DNA of 64,000 nt, taken from positions 469,625,879 through 469,689,878 of the forward strand of contig OY856413.1 in the NCBI GenBank assembly GCA_963693085.1. Direction: 5' to 3'. Each line of letters starts with the position of its first letter. Position 1 is the stretch's first letter. Under the pieces are notes generated by a model, which searched no databases, was not told where the DNA came from, and saw only the letters and a list, made by a program, of their open reading frames with translations. This DNA comes from Alisma plantago-aquatica. Taxonomy: Eukaryota > Streptophyta > Magnoliopsida > Alismatales > Alismataceae. Shown here in pieces: positions 47,578 to 60,300 of the stretch. A program made the position numbers and the translations under genes.

Positions 47578-48720
47578 GTAGGTGTCTCACCTTCTAGGTA
47601 TTTCTTTTTATTTTTAACATGTAATTATTGATTTGTTATTATGCACATATTATTTGTTATTAAATTCTACATTGTATTATGATTTTCTACGAAAATTTAT
47701 TATTATGTATTATTTTTTGTCACTAAATTTTAGTTGTATATCTAGTTATAATGTATAATTATGAATCATGAAATGTTACTAGGGTTTTAATTTAGAATTG
47801 AAGAAACTATTTGGTTGCATTGTTAAATTTGGGTATAAATGAATATATTATGTATTATGTTAGGTCACTAAATTCGAGTTGTGTATCTAACTCGAATTTA
47901 TAATTATATTTAGAAAAAATAAATCATTAATGGTATGCCACATTTAGATGATGATAAAAATACCTAATGATAAATCAGTTAGTTATTGATGATACATTGA
48001 TTCAAAATTCTACTTAAATTATATGAGGTCAACAGATTTATCAAATTGAATAAAAAAATGTAACTCATGTTTTAATTTGGAACTGGAAAAACTATTTGGG
48101 TGCATTGTTCAATTTGGGTGTAAGTGCTTGTATATTTGGGTGCATTGATCAATTTGAATATGTGATGTTTCTAAGATCTACAATGTCTTGGTGAACCTTA
48201 AATTTGTAATGTTTCTAAGATCTACCATGTCTTAATCAATCTTAACCTTGCTTTCCCTATTATCTATTGACCTAGAAACCCATCTTAGATTTACTCATTA
48301 AGAGTAACTCTTAAATAGCCCCAGTTTGGGACTGTTCTTGAACACTTAATCTCACATAGGATATAAGTGTATTATGTATATTTGGTTTTCAAGATGTTTC
48401 ATCAGCACTTCCCCTTTTGTTTTCTAAGAACATATGTTTGTACTTGGAGAACTGCATTGAAATGTTGCTAAAATTTTCTTGAAATCTGAATACATACATT
48501 ATACACTTACTAGTGATATTAGGTGTTCAAGAATGGGTTCGGTGGTACACACATTCATTATTGAACCCTAAAACCTAATCTTTTAACCCTAAACCCTAAT
48601 CTTTAAACTATTATCCCTAAATCAAACCCTACACCCTAATCAATATGTAAATTGTTAACTTAATCTGTAAACCCTAAACCCTAATACTTATTTTTTCTTT
48701 GATCATAGAATCGATAGATC
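47578..48720 (+). other. Probable TNP2 intron 1 of CACTA 2
   Basis: AT-rich and non-coding. It holds the palindrome at 48334-48533 and, at 48540-48690, repeated aaccctaa/ccctaaaccctaat text. The telomere-like CCCTAAA is here a short degenerate tract, not a telomere. The intron is inferred from GT...AG borders shared with copy 1. Confidence 0.45.
48334..48533. repeat. ~200-bp palindrome in CACTA 2, homologous to 7141-7330
   Basis: The arms run from cttgaacacttaatctcac to gtgatattaggtgttcaag and meet near ctaagaacatatg/tttgtacttgg. More mismatches are present than in copy 1, but position and sequence correspond. Confidence 0.82.
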
Positions 48721-51700
48721 ATGGATGTCCATTCCAAATCACTACATCCCAGAGTTTAGTGTTGGTCTTGATCAATTTATAAGATTTGTGGAGGAATATA
48801 GGAAACAAACTAGAGATAGGTTCTATTTTCCATGTAGGCATTGTGGTAACAACTTGAAAGTCAGAACTAGTGACGAAATCAAAGATAATGTCATGTGCAA
48901 CATAATTGTATAGGGCTATATAGAATGGTACTATCATGGAGAGATTTAAAACCTGAGATCATTATATGTGAATAATAGTACTTGTGTTGAAGAAGAAATT
49001 GTCGATGATGACGTAGATGTGAATGAATCAATTCTGTTAGACATCATTGATGTGATGCTAGATAGTTGTGGGGTAGAGCACACCAATACACCTTCCTTGT
49101 CTAGGAACATTGTTCATGATGCTGAGAGACCATTATATAATGGTTGTACTAAGTTTACGAAGTTGAGCGTTGTGTTGAGATTGTACAATCTGAAGGCTAA
49201 CAATAGATGGAGTGAGAAAAACTTCACGTCATTGTGGGATTTGTTGAAAGAAATTCTTCCTAAAGGAAATGGGCTTCCAATTTCAACATACAAGTTAAAG
49301 AAAATATTATGGCCAATGAGAATGAAGGTTAAGAAGATACATGCATGCCCAAATGATTGTGTATTACTTCAAAAGGGATATTTCGATTTGAAATATTGTC
49401 CAAAATGTGGGGCGTCAAGGTATAAAATGACGACTTCAAGGAAGTGTAAAATTGGATCTCCTATGAAGGTGATGTGGTATCTACCTATAATACCATGGTT
49501 TTAATGCTAGTTTGCCAATCCGATTGATGCAGCGAATTTAAGGTGGCATGCAGAGGTTAAGAAAAATAATGATGGGATACTACAACATGCATTTGATTCC
49601 CGACTCTGGAAGAAGATTGATTTGTTGTACCCTGAATTTGGTGAAGAAGTCAGGAATCTAAGAATTGGGATTTGTATCGATAGGATGAATCCATACGAAA
49701 GATTGAGAAGCCAACATAAAACTTGGCATGTTATGCTTGTTATATACAATCTTTGTCCTTGGTTGTGTATGCAAAATGAGAATTTTATGTTTTCGTTATT
49801 GATACAGGCCCTAAACAACATGGAAATGATATCGACATTTATCTTGAACCTTTGATTGATGACTTAAAGAAACTCTGGGGTGAAGGTGTGATGACCTATG
49901 ATGCTTCACATAGAGAGACATTATTTTTTCATGCTATGTTGTTTTTCACTATTAATGACTTTCCATCTTATGGAAATTTATCATAATACAATGTAAAAGG
50001 ATCCAAAGCATGTCCTATATGTGAAGAGAACATTGATTAAATATGACTAAAACATGGCAGCAAAACTGTATATCATGGTCATTGAAGGTTTCTTTCAAAA
50101 TTCCATCCATATCGAAGGTTGTGCAAAGCTTTCAATGGATCGAATCAAGAATGGAGTGCCCCTAAACCTATAACAGGGGAGGTCGTTTATGAAAGAGTAA
50201 AATACTTTGTCAATGAATTTAGTAAGGGGTCACAATGTACCATTCCCACACAAAGTAACAAATATTTTTTCAAGAAGAAGTCAATATTCAGGGATCTTCC
50301 TTATTGGACTTCTTTGGCAGTTAGGCATCAAATCGATGTCATACATGTTGAGAAAAATGTTTGTGATATCATCATTGGTTTTTTGTTGAATATACCTAGT
50401 AAGACTAAAGATGGCATCAAATCTAGAATGGACTTGCGTGAACTAGGAATAAGGAAAGAATTAAAAGAAGTAGTTAGTAGTGATTGGTGAACATATTTGC
50501 ATCCTTCTTGTTACTCGTTGTCTAGAAAGGAGAAGAAAACTTTTTACGAGTGCTTGCTTAATGTTAAGGTACCATAGGGTTACTCTTCCAATATCTATAG
50601 ATTCGTATCAATGAAAGCTCTCAAGCTGGTAGGTCTTAAATCTCATGATTGTCACACTCTAATGCAACTAATATTTCCCATGGCAATTCGATCTATACTA
50701 TTGAAGCATGTAAGGTTTGCAATCACCAGACTTGTTTCTTTTTCAACAAACTATGAAGCGAAGTTATTGATCTTGAGAATCTTGATAAGTTGCTAAGAGA
50801 AGTGATTATTACCCTATGTCAACTGGAGATGTATTTTCCTCCTTCATTCTTTGATATCATGGTACATCTTGTTGTCCATTTGACTAGGGAAGTAAAAATG
50901 TTGGGACCAATTTTCTTGCATTGGATGTATCCCTTTAAATGATACATGACCATTTTTAAAGGTAATCTTTGAAACTGTTATTGGCTTGAATGGAGTATTA
51001 TTGACGGTTATGTGGCGAGGGATGTTTTGGATTTATGCAATGACTTTCTGAGTGGTAATGAAGCTCTTGCAAATGATAAGAATATTGAGGACTATTTTGG
51101 AAAAGGATCTTTAGGAGAACGAATGAAAGTAATCAGTCTTGAGATTTGGGAACAAGCTCACTTGTATTTTTTTCACAACATCAAAGAAGTGAGTGTTCAT
51201 ATCACATAACATACCAATTTCATCAAGAAACAATATCCTTGAGCCAATTAAATGTGGCTTTCTAAAGAGGATAAGAAGACATATGTTAAGTGGTTTGAAG
51301 ATAAAGTCTTACATCAACTATCTCAAACACCAAATAATATTACTGAAAATATCAAATGCCTCGCCTTTAAACCAAAAATGAATGTTATGTCTTGTGAGGG
51401 TTTGACATAAATGGGTTCTCGTATTACATAAAGCGTCAAGATGATAAGTGGATCATCCAAAATAGTCAGGTCACCCTACAAGAATATTCATTTTTTTCTA
51501 GTGTGAAGGATAAGAGTCCACGTGAATCTAAAATGTCATATTACAATGTTATTGAAGTCATATGGGAGTTTGACTACATAGAATTCAGAATTCCACTCTT
51601 TAAGTGCAATTAGGTTGATAACACCAAAGGAATTATAGTGGATGAATTGAATTTAACATTAGTGAATTTTGGAAAGATTGGCGAGAAGGATGAACCATTC

Positions 51701-51951
51701 ATATTGGCATCACAGACGAAACAAGTATTTTATATCAATGATCCTACAAATGAAAAATGGTCGGTAGTTCTTCATGGTAATTGACAGTTCATTGAAGATC
51801 ATATAGATGAAGGAGAGTACTATGATAAGTATGATGACTTCAGTCCATTCTCAGTTGGCTTGCCAACACCAAATATTGAAGCTAGTAATAACTTATATGT
51901 GCATGGAGATCACACCAAAGGAATATTAATTGATAAAAGATATCAATATTA
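48721..51951 (+). pseudogene. TNP2-like CACTA transposase (copy 2), inactivated
   Basis: The start at 48721 (MDVHSKSLHP-like; the next ATG frame, 48725, shows the family sequence after a small frameshift). The N-terminal zinc segment FPCRHCGNNLKV (48825-48860) is followed by a core with YCPKCGASRYKMTT (49396-49434), LGICIDRMNPY near 49665 (CTDGMN in copy 1), GNDIDIYLEPLIDDLKKLW out of frame (49823-49880) and ACPICEENID. HVEKNVCDIIIG is at 50347. DUF4218-like SHDCHTLMQ is at 50641 and DUF4216-like sequence at 51500-51950. Stops occur near 48912, 49502, 49984, 50037, 50487 and elsewhere, many where copy 1 has Trp, Gln or Arg. Clearly dead. Confidence 0.9.
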
Positions 51952-52076
51952 GAGGCATGTTTTTAATTTTTGAAATATTTTATTCTTTTGAATGTTAGAT
52001 CAATGTGACCTTTAAAATGTTATATTAATTTCATTAAATGTTTAATGTTTCATTTTTTTATATAAGACTTTTTCAA

Positions 52077-55000
52077 ATGGCTGACAATGAGTATGATCAT
52101 CGTGATGACGATCACCATGAGGGTGGGGTTCCGCGTCACAATGTAAGTTTTACAATATATCTAAATATATGTACATTTATAAGTTGTATACTATATGTGT
52201 TTTTTTGTCGATTTTTAGGTTGTGGATGAACCCCTGAAGACCTTGTGCCACTTCATGAGCAGCATAAAAAATTGAAAAAAATTAGGGGCATCACTATGAT
52301 GAACATGTTACTACAACAAAGGGGCAATGAACGAAAATTTTTTGTGGGTTTTGATCATGTAAGAAATCTAGTTGGAAAAACCACAGCTCATTTTTTTCAT
52401 ATCTTGGGGTTCTTACTCGTGGCCATTGTAGTGTAAATGAAGAATCTTGCCATATAGTTCCTAAAACAAAGAAAGACTTCATATAGAAAGAGCAATGTGT
52501 TAGATATTATCATTTGTAATTATATTTTTAAAGTTATTTATAATTCTATTTTTTATAATACTCTATTAAATATATGAAATTTTGTAGAGTATATTTGAAC
52601 TGGATGAAAGCCTACATCATAAAAAGTTGATTCAACACTATGGGCGGGTCTTAAGGAACTATAGGACAAATCTCAACCGACAATACATACGAAAGGCTGA
52701 TAAGAGGAAGAAGTCAGCCATTGAGCAATGTAATTACCTGGACCCGAATATGTGGGAGGTGTTTGTTTCCAAGGGAAATATCAATGGATTCAAGGCATTA
52801 AGTGTCACTCCCAATTTAATAAGTGTACACTCTTATGAATTCATTGTTTATGGTTGACCTTGATTGTTACTAAACAATTCAATGTGCTTACTAATAAGGC
52901 TATCAGCGATGCTCAAAGAGCGAGGCGTGCACTGAATGTGCATGACCATATGATGGGTCTAGGTGGCTATGCAACTGTTAGCTAAAAAATGCAGGCATCA
53001 TCCATTCAGTAGTCGACTGCTTCTACTGCTGAGATTTTTGAGTCCTCTACTACTCCCACATCTCTGCATTACCGTGATGTGTGGATACCTGGGAGATAAA
53101 ACAAAAAAGGAGATATAACCAACCTTGCAACTACTGAGCAGCTGCAAAAATGGTAAAATTCAGCTCTCAGAGCAATTAGTATTGATGATTGTTAGGTTTA
53201 CTTACCAATTTCTATTATTGATGATTAGAGGGAGTTTCATGAGAAGAGGAAGCAAGGCTCGTTCATCCCTCATGGAACAAGGGATGAATTGACAGTTGCT
53301 CTCGGTAACCCAGAGCATCCTAGATGTGTTAGGGATGTAGGCACTGGTGTGGGCCTAAGAGCATTCTTTGGGTCATCATAGTGCAAATATGTTCAAAAAA
53401 GGGATTTTCAAAAGCTGATGCAACCTATTCTTTTTTTAGAATGTTATTGCAAAGGAAATTCATGAATAAAAAAGTGTTTCTTTTGGCCACGTATAGGTAG
53501 ATGAGTTAATTGATAAGAGAGTCCATGAAGCAATGATCAAGTGGCAGGTGTCTTAGGCAGCCACTCAGACAATACCTATTTCGTGCACTCTTCCCCAACG
53601 ATAAAGGTGGTTGGGAGTAATCATATAAACCCACCACATACAACGTCTGTTGTAAGTATTTTTATGACATAGTTGCAAGTCTTTTCAAGATGATATGTTT
53701 GGGTATAAATATAACATACTCTATGTAAACTTTTAGGGGTTGAGGCCATGTCGTCTAAAATTAAAAGAATATGTTGTTGCAGAGGGCAAGGATTGCCCAC
53801 GCATTCCAGGGAACATGATTCATGGCACTCCAGTACCCGATGTTGTGGTTCGTGTGAACCCGAGGCTTGCCTTCCCTGCTTGGAGGAACCATCTATTGCC
53901 ATATTCCCACACAAATGTTGACACACTCAGTGAAGAAAAATGCAGAGTAGTCTTATGGCCCGAAGAGGGAGTCATCTATACTGATCATGTATGGTATATT
54001 TACATTATGTAAATTTGTATATGTATATACATGCAATTGATATGAAATTATATATGTAGGACAAAGGGAAGAAGAAACCCACAATAGCTCATCCTTCTCA
54101 ACCTCCACCTCTTCCTGAAGTACCTAGTTGGCTTGTAAAGGACCTATTCGACTCGATAATTCCTTAATGCAGGGGTATGGAAATATGGATAGGCAACCAT
54201 TTCAAAACTTCACCTATTATTGTTTCTATGGAGGAGGATGATTTAGGCCAATCATATGATAATAATATATTTCTACAAGATATTTTGGAGTTGTTTCGTT
54301 ATGCTTGGTTGAATTCATCTTTGATAGAACTGTGGATATGGTGAGATCTTATTTATATATCTATATATCTCATTTATATATGGTGATCGGTTTTCTTATA
54401 TATTAATGCATACATAATATATGTTTTGCAGCCACTTACATAGGGTCTATAAAGATTTTTCAATGACCCATGTGAGATTTCTAGTTCCATCCTTGATCAG
54501 TCTTATAAATGAAGACCCGTTATCAGTTACCTTATATTGTTGTATCACTTTTAAATATTTTGGTGAAAAGAACAAGAGTGTGATAATCGCTGCATATAAT
54601 GTTGGGCAAATTTACTTTTCTTATAATTTTGACTTAAGAAAATTACATTTCATTGTGGATTTTGAGTTCTATATTTTTCACATTCTTATCATTATAGGTA
54701 AGCATTGGGAGTTACTGGTTGTTATCCTTGAGACGTTGAATGCTTATTATCTAGATCCTAAGGGGGATAAATTAGACCGTTTGGGACATGATTTGAAAAG
54801 GCCATTATACATGTGAGAAAATTTTATATTTATATCCATTAACATCTATTATTACATGTCTATTTACTAGTGCAATTCAATGTGTTATATTAATGTATAG
54901 AGCTTTAAAAGATTTCAAAAAAGCTACACGAAACGTGGACAAGAAAAAGAAAGTGATAGTTTGGAAGAATGCAGATGTAGTTTCCTGATTCCAATGCAGA

Positions 55001-55346
55001 TAATATTTATGTGAACTGTGCTTATTTTTATTTATTAACATTTTGTATGTTGAAATTTATAGTGTGTTGTGTAAGACAACGATTGGGAATGTGGATACAA
55101 CGTGATGCGATATATGAAAATAAGAAAGCCACAACAAAAATATACAACAAGTAATATATAGTCTTGATCATCATAAGTATATATCTAGTCTCATTAGATA
55201 ATATGAAAATATCAAACTTATTAATTATATATATGTCATTAATTTTACATGTGTTTAAAACTAATGACTTCAATATAGGAGAAAAGCTATTAGATGTGCA
55301 TATGCTCTATACGATAGAACAATTAGATGAAATAAGAGAACAATAG
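52077..55346 (+). pseudogene. CACTA 2 second gene: Transposase_24-like plus Ulp1/C48-like protease, inactivated
   Basis: The start is the ATG at 52077 (MADNEYDHRDDDHHEGG) after ttttcaa. Homologous blocks follow: 52245-52440; 52590-52800 (RVLRNYRTNLNRQYI); 52900-52985 (QRARRALNVHDHMMGLGGY); 53230-53400; 53738-53995 (MRPCRLKLKEYVVAEGKDCP); 54060-54340; 54421-54590; 54695-54815; and 55060-55130. In the protease part His is kept in KHWELLVVI (54698) and Asp in YYLDPKGDKL, but the conserved Gln before D-N-D-W-E-C is a stop (taa, near 55075). The Cys-Gly pair is retained. Introns lie at the same places as in copy 1. Confidence 0.85.
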
Positions 55347-55505
55347 GGAAAATCCATTGAAAGGGAGGCAATTTATATTATGATTGGGAGTTGATGACTA
55401 AAGAATGACATTTTTAAACTTTGATGTCATTATTTTTGTATATATGTGGTGCTTATATATACATTTGTGAATGACTTTTTTTTAATTGTCTTATGGAAAG
55501 TATCT

Positions 55506-55800
55506 CTATATACATGTGTGTGAATGTGAAGATGAATGAATGAATTATGTTTCTACATGTGTGTGAATGTGAAAATGGATGAATGAATGGAACTATAGGT
55601 TTCTACATGTCTTTGAATGTGAAGATGGATGAATGAATGGAACTGTAGTTTTCTACATGTGTGTGAATCATGTGAATGAATGAGTTGTGTTTCTACATGT
55701 GTGGCGATGTGAAAATGGATGAATGAATGGAACAATAGGTTTCTACATGTGTGTGAATCATGTGAATGAATGAATTGTGTTTCTACATGTGTGTATATCA
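55506..55800. repeat. tttctacatgtgtgtgaatg minisatellite in CACTA 2 3' region
   Basis: About seven copies of tttctacatgtgtgtgaatg followed by variable tails (atgaaaatggatgaatgaat or catgtgaatgaatgaatt), giving mixed periods of ~42 and ~58 bp. It lies downstream of the second gene, probably in its 3' untranslated region. Confidence 0.85.
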
Positions 55801-55979
55801 TAGGATGTATAAATCGTCTTGCGTAGATAGTCTTGATCATCTTCCTATTGCAGGTTTGTGGCCGATTGTTAGGTTGAAATCATAGGATTTTGTAAACCTA
55901 CAATTCAGAATTGAACTACATGTTCTGCATCCTGCTGACCAGCTAGGTAGCAGGCCTACAAGCTAATATTAAAAAAAAT

Positions 55980-56496
55980 GGCATAGTTGTCGATTATTTA
56001 AAACAACCATCATTGTAGATCTACATCATCGGTTATTTATGGAAAACTGACGACTATGTCCTAACACATGCCAAATTTTTTTGTTCGGGTATGGAGATAG
56101 GCGTCTATTTTCAAAATCATAACTGACGACAATCTATAATTTTATTATCAGTTTTACTTCAAACCAAAGACTATGAACCAAATATGAGATCACTTTTTGT
56201 TTGGAAAGGGAGTTATTCGTCGAATTTTATTGAAATAACTGATGACTATGTCTGTAATCTGGGACAATGTTTTTGTTCGATTATGAAGATAGTCATCAGT
56301 TTTCTATACATAATCAACAACTATGTCTCCTACCATTGTCGGTTCTTTTTTGGTTGACTGGGGCCGACTATGTGTCATTATTTTTGTAACCGACATCGTA
56401 GGGCTTTACCTTTAATGTCAGCCACTTCAGTGTCACTTGGAAACTGATGTAAAATGTCTACTTTAACTGACGTTGAAGGTAGTATCTGCACTCCAG
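55980..56496 (+). repeat. CACTA 2 3' subterminal array and degenerate terminus
   Basis: Seven or so inverted motif units (for example catcggttatttatggaaaactgacgac near 56027, then near 56105, 56150, 56215, 56292 and 56337) mirror the 5' array. Near the end ctttaactgacgttgaaggt (56461-56480) resembles the complement of the 5' terminal cacctttgacggtgccggtt. Confidence 0.75.
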
Positions 56497-57341
56497 ATAT
56501 ATATGTGTAATACCCTCCCTAAGAACACACATGCACATAGTTTAACCAACACAAATATATCAATAACTCGTATAGCTAAGGGGGAATTATGTAAAATTGG
56601 CATTCATAACAATAGTATAATCAATTACTCAAACTTGGGATGATAAAAATTCTTATCTTGTTCTTACAAAAGGAAATATGAATGCTATCCATGGAAAACT
56701 CATTTAACATTTTGAGACAAAGTGTCTACACTAAAATTCTACCTACACATAGGGCTTGGGTCATGTCTCTCTTATATTGGAATAGACTAGGGTACCTGAG
56801 CCACATGACTTGAACAAAGGTCTTGGGTCATGTCGTCTCTTATCTTAATGTCTTTCTTCATACTTATAAATGAAATTATGTACATGCATAGACTTAGATA
56901 TCTTTTATTTATGTTTTTTATTTGATTGTGGCCATCATTATATATTAAGTCCTCCTTTGTGATACCAAAGTGTCTTCTATGGTGTAACACACCCTTTGTT
57001 GGTAGAATGTGCCCTCTATTAATACCAAAGTGTCATGTGTGATGAAACACACCCTCTTTTAGCACTACATACCCTATATGACACTCACAATGTCCTCTAA
57101 ATCATCTCAAGACTCTCTGGTGAGGACTTATCCTATAATGTATATAGATAATGTATTGTTGTCATTTTCTATCATTGTTCTTAATTTCTTATCCCTGAAT
57201 CTTAATGTATTATCTCTAAATCTCTTCCTAATTTGATGTCTCTGAATCTTTATCAATATTCTCAAAATCTAAATCTCTATTCTTTAATTATAAATTGAAT
57301 CTAATTCTGATTATGAAATTTGATATTCATATTATCAAGAT
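56497..57341. other. Stretch without genes between CACTA 2 and LINE
   Basis: No coding domain is visible. gtgtaataccctccctaag (56509) resembles an LTR start, but no partner was found. 56970-57110 repeats accaaagtgtc and aacacaccctct three times or so. The left target copy of the LINE begins at 57342. Confidence 0.45.
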
Positions 57342-57360
57342 AAGTCTTAGTTTAAATCTT
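57342..57360. repeat. LINE target-site duplication, left copy
   Basis: aagtcttagtttaaatctt, identical to 63502-63520. It is followed by a short T run (57361-57367), the complement of the LINE poly(A) tail, though the tail/target border is blurred by shared Ts. Confidence 0.95.
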
Positions 57361-57389
57361 TTTTTTTGGAAATATCATATCGACTTTAT

Positions 57390-60300
57390 CTATTCAACTC
57401 GTGGTATAGTGCAAGCTGCACTACTCCCATTACATATACAGTTTTCAAGTAGTGCTTCACGGCTTTCTGATGTATAATTAGAAGGCCCTTCTATTATGTA
57501 TGTGCGCATGACACAGCTAGGAGGTGTGTCAAAGCACTCATGTTGTGAGCTATAGAGGAGTTGATGTTTCGCAAGCTTGTCTACAATGGAGTTTCTCTCT
57601 CAATTTACATATTGTAATATCTTGTTCTCTGGCTTGTCCTTCTTCAGTCGACTCACCCAGTACACATACTTAGGGAACATGTCTACTGCCTCATTGCACA
57701 GGTGTAGAGTCGTCAAACAGTGTGTTTCCACTATGCAGGAGGTCCATGCATGTACCCAAATTTGCTTGAGGGCTAGGTGTATTCCTGCTAACTCTGCGGT
57801 CGTAACATATGAACTTTCTATCTTCTTTGACCAACCCCCAAGTCAATAGCCATGAGAGTCTCTAGCTACTGTCGCTACCGCTTCACCCTTGTTTTGTACT
57901 ACTATGTCGACGTTTAGCTTGATTGTACCATGCCCTGGTTTACTCCAACTACATGTTCTAGTCGGCCTTTGAGACAAGTTGTTCCCCACCCATGCTTTCT
58001 TATTAAGCATAGTTGCCTTCCGAATATATTGGATTTGGTGTTCCAATGGCTTGACCTCACCCTTAAAGATCTATGTATTCTTGAACCCCCACACATTCCA
58101 ACAGAAGATCCAAAACTTTTCCTTTGTGATGTTCAAGTTTCCTTGTGCTATTTTCAACCATTGTTCGCTGGTGGTCGGCCTAAAGAATTGAACCTGTTCT
58201 CCAGAGCTTAGAAACTGACTCCAGATTTCCTTAACATTCTCGCAGTCTCTCAACGCATGGATGGGTGATTCGTGTTCTTTCCTACATCTAGGGCATAACC
58301 AGTCCATAGTCATATTCCTCGCCAAACACCTTTCATTTGTCAACAGAGCTCCATGGGTGACCAGTCAGGCAAAGGAACATATCCTAGCTGCTATCTGTAA
58401 CCTCCATATTGACCCCTAGTTGCCCTAGCATACCTTTTCCTTTCCTTCTCTTAATACATGATAGGCTGAACTTGATGAGTAGTTCCCGTCTACCGTATAA
58501 AGACATGCTTTGTAGTCTTAGTGGTTGGTTATAACTGGAACGTCGTTTGCCATGATGGTTCTCACCATATCCTCATCAAACTGGTAACCTAAGAAGTCCT
58601 TATCCCATTCTCTTGTGTCCAGCACTAAGCAACTGACCATCAGGTCGTTTAGATCTTCAGGGATGTCTCGCTTGCAGTGATCTTTAAGTTTGAGCCCCAG
58701 TTTCATCCAAACATCATTGCATACATTAATCATTGTCCCACCCACCAGTATCATCATAGAATTATCAAGAATGAAGCTCTTGTCAGCTATCGTCGCTTGT
58801 CCCAGCCTGGATGCCAGAATCATTTTCCCCAAAATAGCTTTGTTGAAATGTTTGTTGATTGCCTTACACCAGATAAAGTTCTACCCAGCCGCCACCTCCC
58901 AAGAGTTCTTTAGGATCAAAGCTTCATTCCATTCCCTCATAGACTTGATTCCTAGTCCCCCAATAGCTTTGGCACTCGTAACCTTGTTCCACGCCACCAA
59001 GGAAACAAGCTTCGTCTTATGGCTTCCACCCCATATGAATCTTCTAATAGTGTCATCAATTATGTCACTCAAGCTTAGAGGTAAGGTAATCATTTGCATG
59101 ACATAAGTTTGAATGGCCATCAATGTGGACTTTGCCAAACACACTCTCCCTACTAAGGATAGGGATTTAGCTGCCCAAGCTTGAACTCTCCCTTCATCCT
59201 TATCAATGATGTCCGAGTAAGTTTGTTTGTTGATTCTGGAATGTAAAATTGGGATGCCCACATACTTACCCAGGTTGTCAGTAACATGGAACTTGCTTAA
59301 CTTCTTAATAGGCCTTTGCATTGCTCTTGCCGCACTCGTAGAGAAATAAATGTGTGATTTAGCGGCTGAAATCTCCTGGCCTGAAGCTTCTCTGAAATCC
59401 TTGAAGCACTGCAGGATGGTTCGCATCTGAGAATGGCTCGCCTCAGCAAATAGGATGAGATCGTCAGTGAAACAGACACAGGTGATCTCAATGCCAGTTC
59501 TTCCCATTTTAATTGGTTTCCAACTACCATTATCAACTCTCTCATGTATCATCTAGGTTAGCCTCTCTAGGGAGAGAACAAATAAGTATGGTGAAAGCGG
59601 ATCCCCTTGACGGAGACCACGACTTGCCCTGAACGACCTGAATTGTTTACCATTCCACACTATCGTTGAGCATCCTTCTATAATGGAGTTCATTATGAAT
59701 TGTCGAGTGTTTGCAGGTAGACCCACCATCTACAAAGTCTCCTCAATAAACCTCCATGACATTCTTTCATACGCTTTGGACAAATTGATCTTAATTGCCA
59801 TGGTTTTAGCTCCTCTTCGACTTCTCATGCCATACATAATTTCGTGAACTAATGTAATGTTATCCGTAATTCTTCTTCCTGGGACAAAACTTCTTTGTTC
59901 AGTTGAAATCCAGTGCGGTATGAACGTTTTTAGTCTTACAATGATTACTTTTGATGCTAATTTCAGAATGATATTGTTTAATGATATTGGTCGGAGTTGC
60001 TCGCATCTCTCTAGTTGAGACATCTTGGGGATGAGGATGATGGTAGCATCACAGACCCCATCGATAGGGCATCTCCCTACAAGTAAGTTATGTACTGTGT
60101 GAGTTATTGACTGACTCACAACTTCCCAATGTCCTTGCAAAAATTCCACCATAACCCCATCGGGACCTGCCACCTTAAATGGCTTCATTCGCTTGAGAGT
60201 AGCTAAGACCTCCTCTGCCATTGGTATGGTTGTGATGGAGTTCAATTCTACCATCGTGAGGGTGAGAAAATTGTCGAGTATGCTGGATGTATTCGACTTG

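Larger units (their letters stand above)
46224..56496 (+). mobile_element. CACTA (En/Spm) transposon copy 2, near full length, inactive
   Basis: It starts cactagtacagaaatgac (46224), the CACTA signature. The 3' end is probably the degenerate inverted counterpart ctgcactccag (56486-56496; expected ctgtactagtg). Within are 5' and 3' arrays of subterminal inverted motifs, a C/T-rich leader, a palindrome, TNP2 (48721-51951) and the second gene (52077-55346). Length is ~10.3 kb. A 3-bp target duplication could not be confirmed because the 3' end has decayed. Same family as 1-7872 but opposite orientation. Confidence 0.9.

Noticed and set aside
47112..47597. 161-residue plus-strand open frame
   Set aside because: Low-complexity C/T-rich sequence in the probable CACTA leader; no conserved domain, and copy 1 does not keep the frame.
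48540..48690. Interstitial telomere (CCCTAAA)
   Set aside because: Only a few degenerate, irregularly spaced copies occur in AT-rich sequence; better explained as intron or leader repeat text.
56509..56530. LTR start (tgtaataccctccc) of a further gypsy element
   Set aside because: Only the start-like text was seen; no partner LTR, PBS or internal domain could be found in the flanks.
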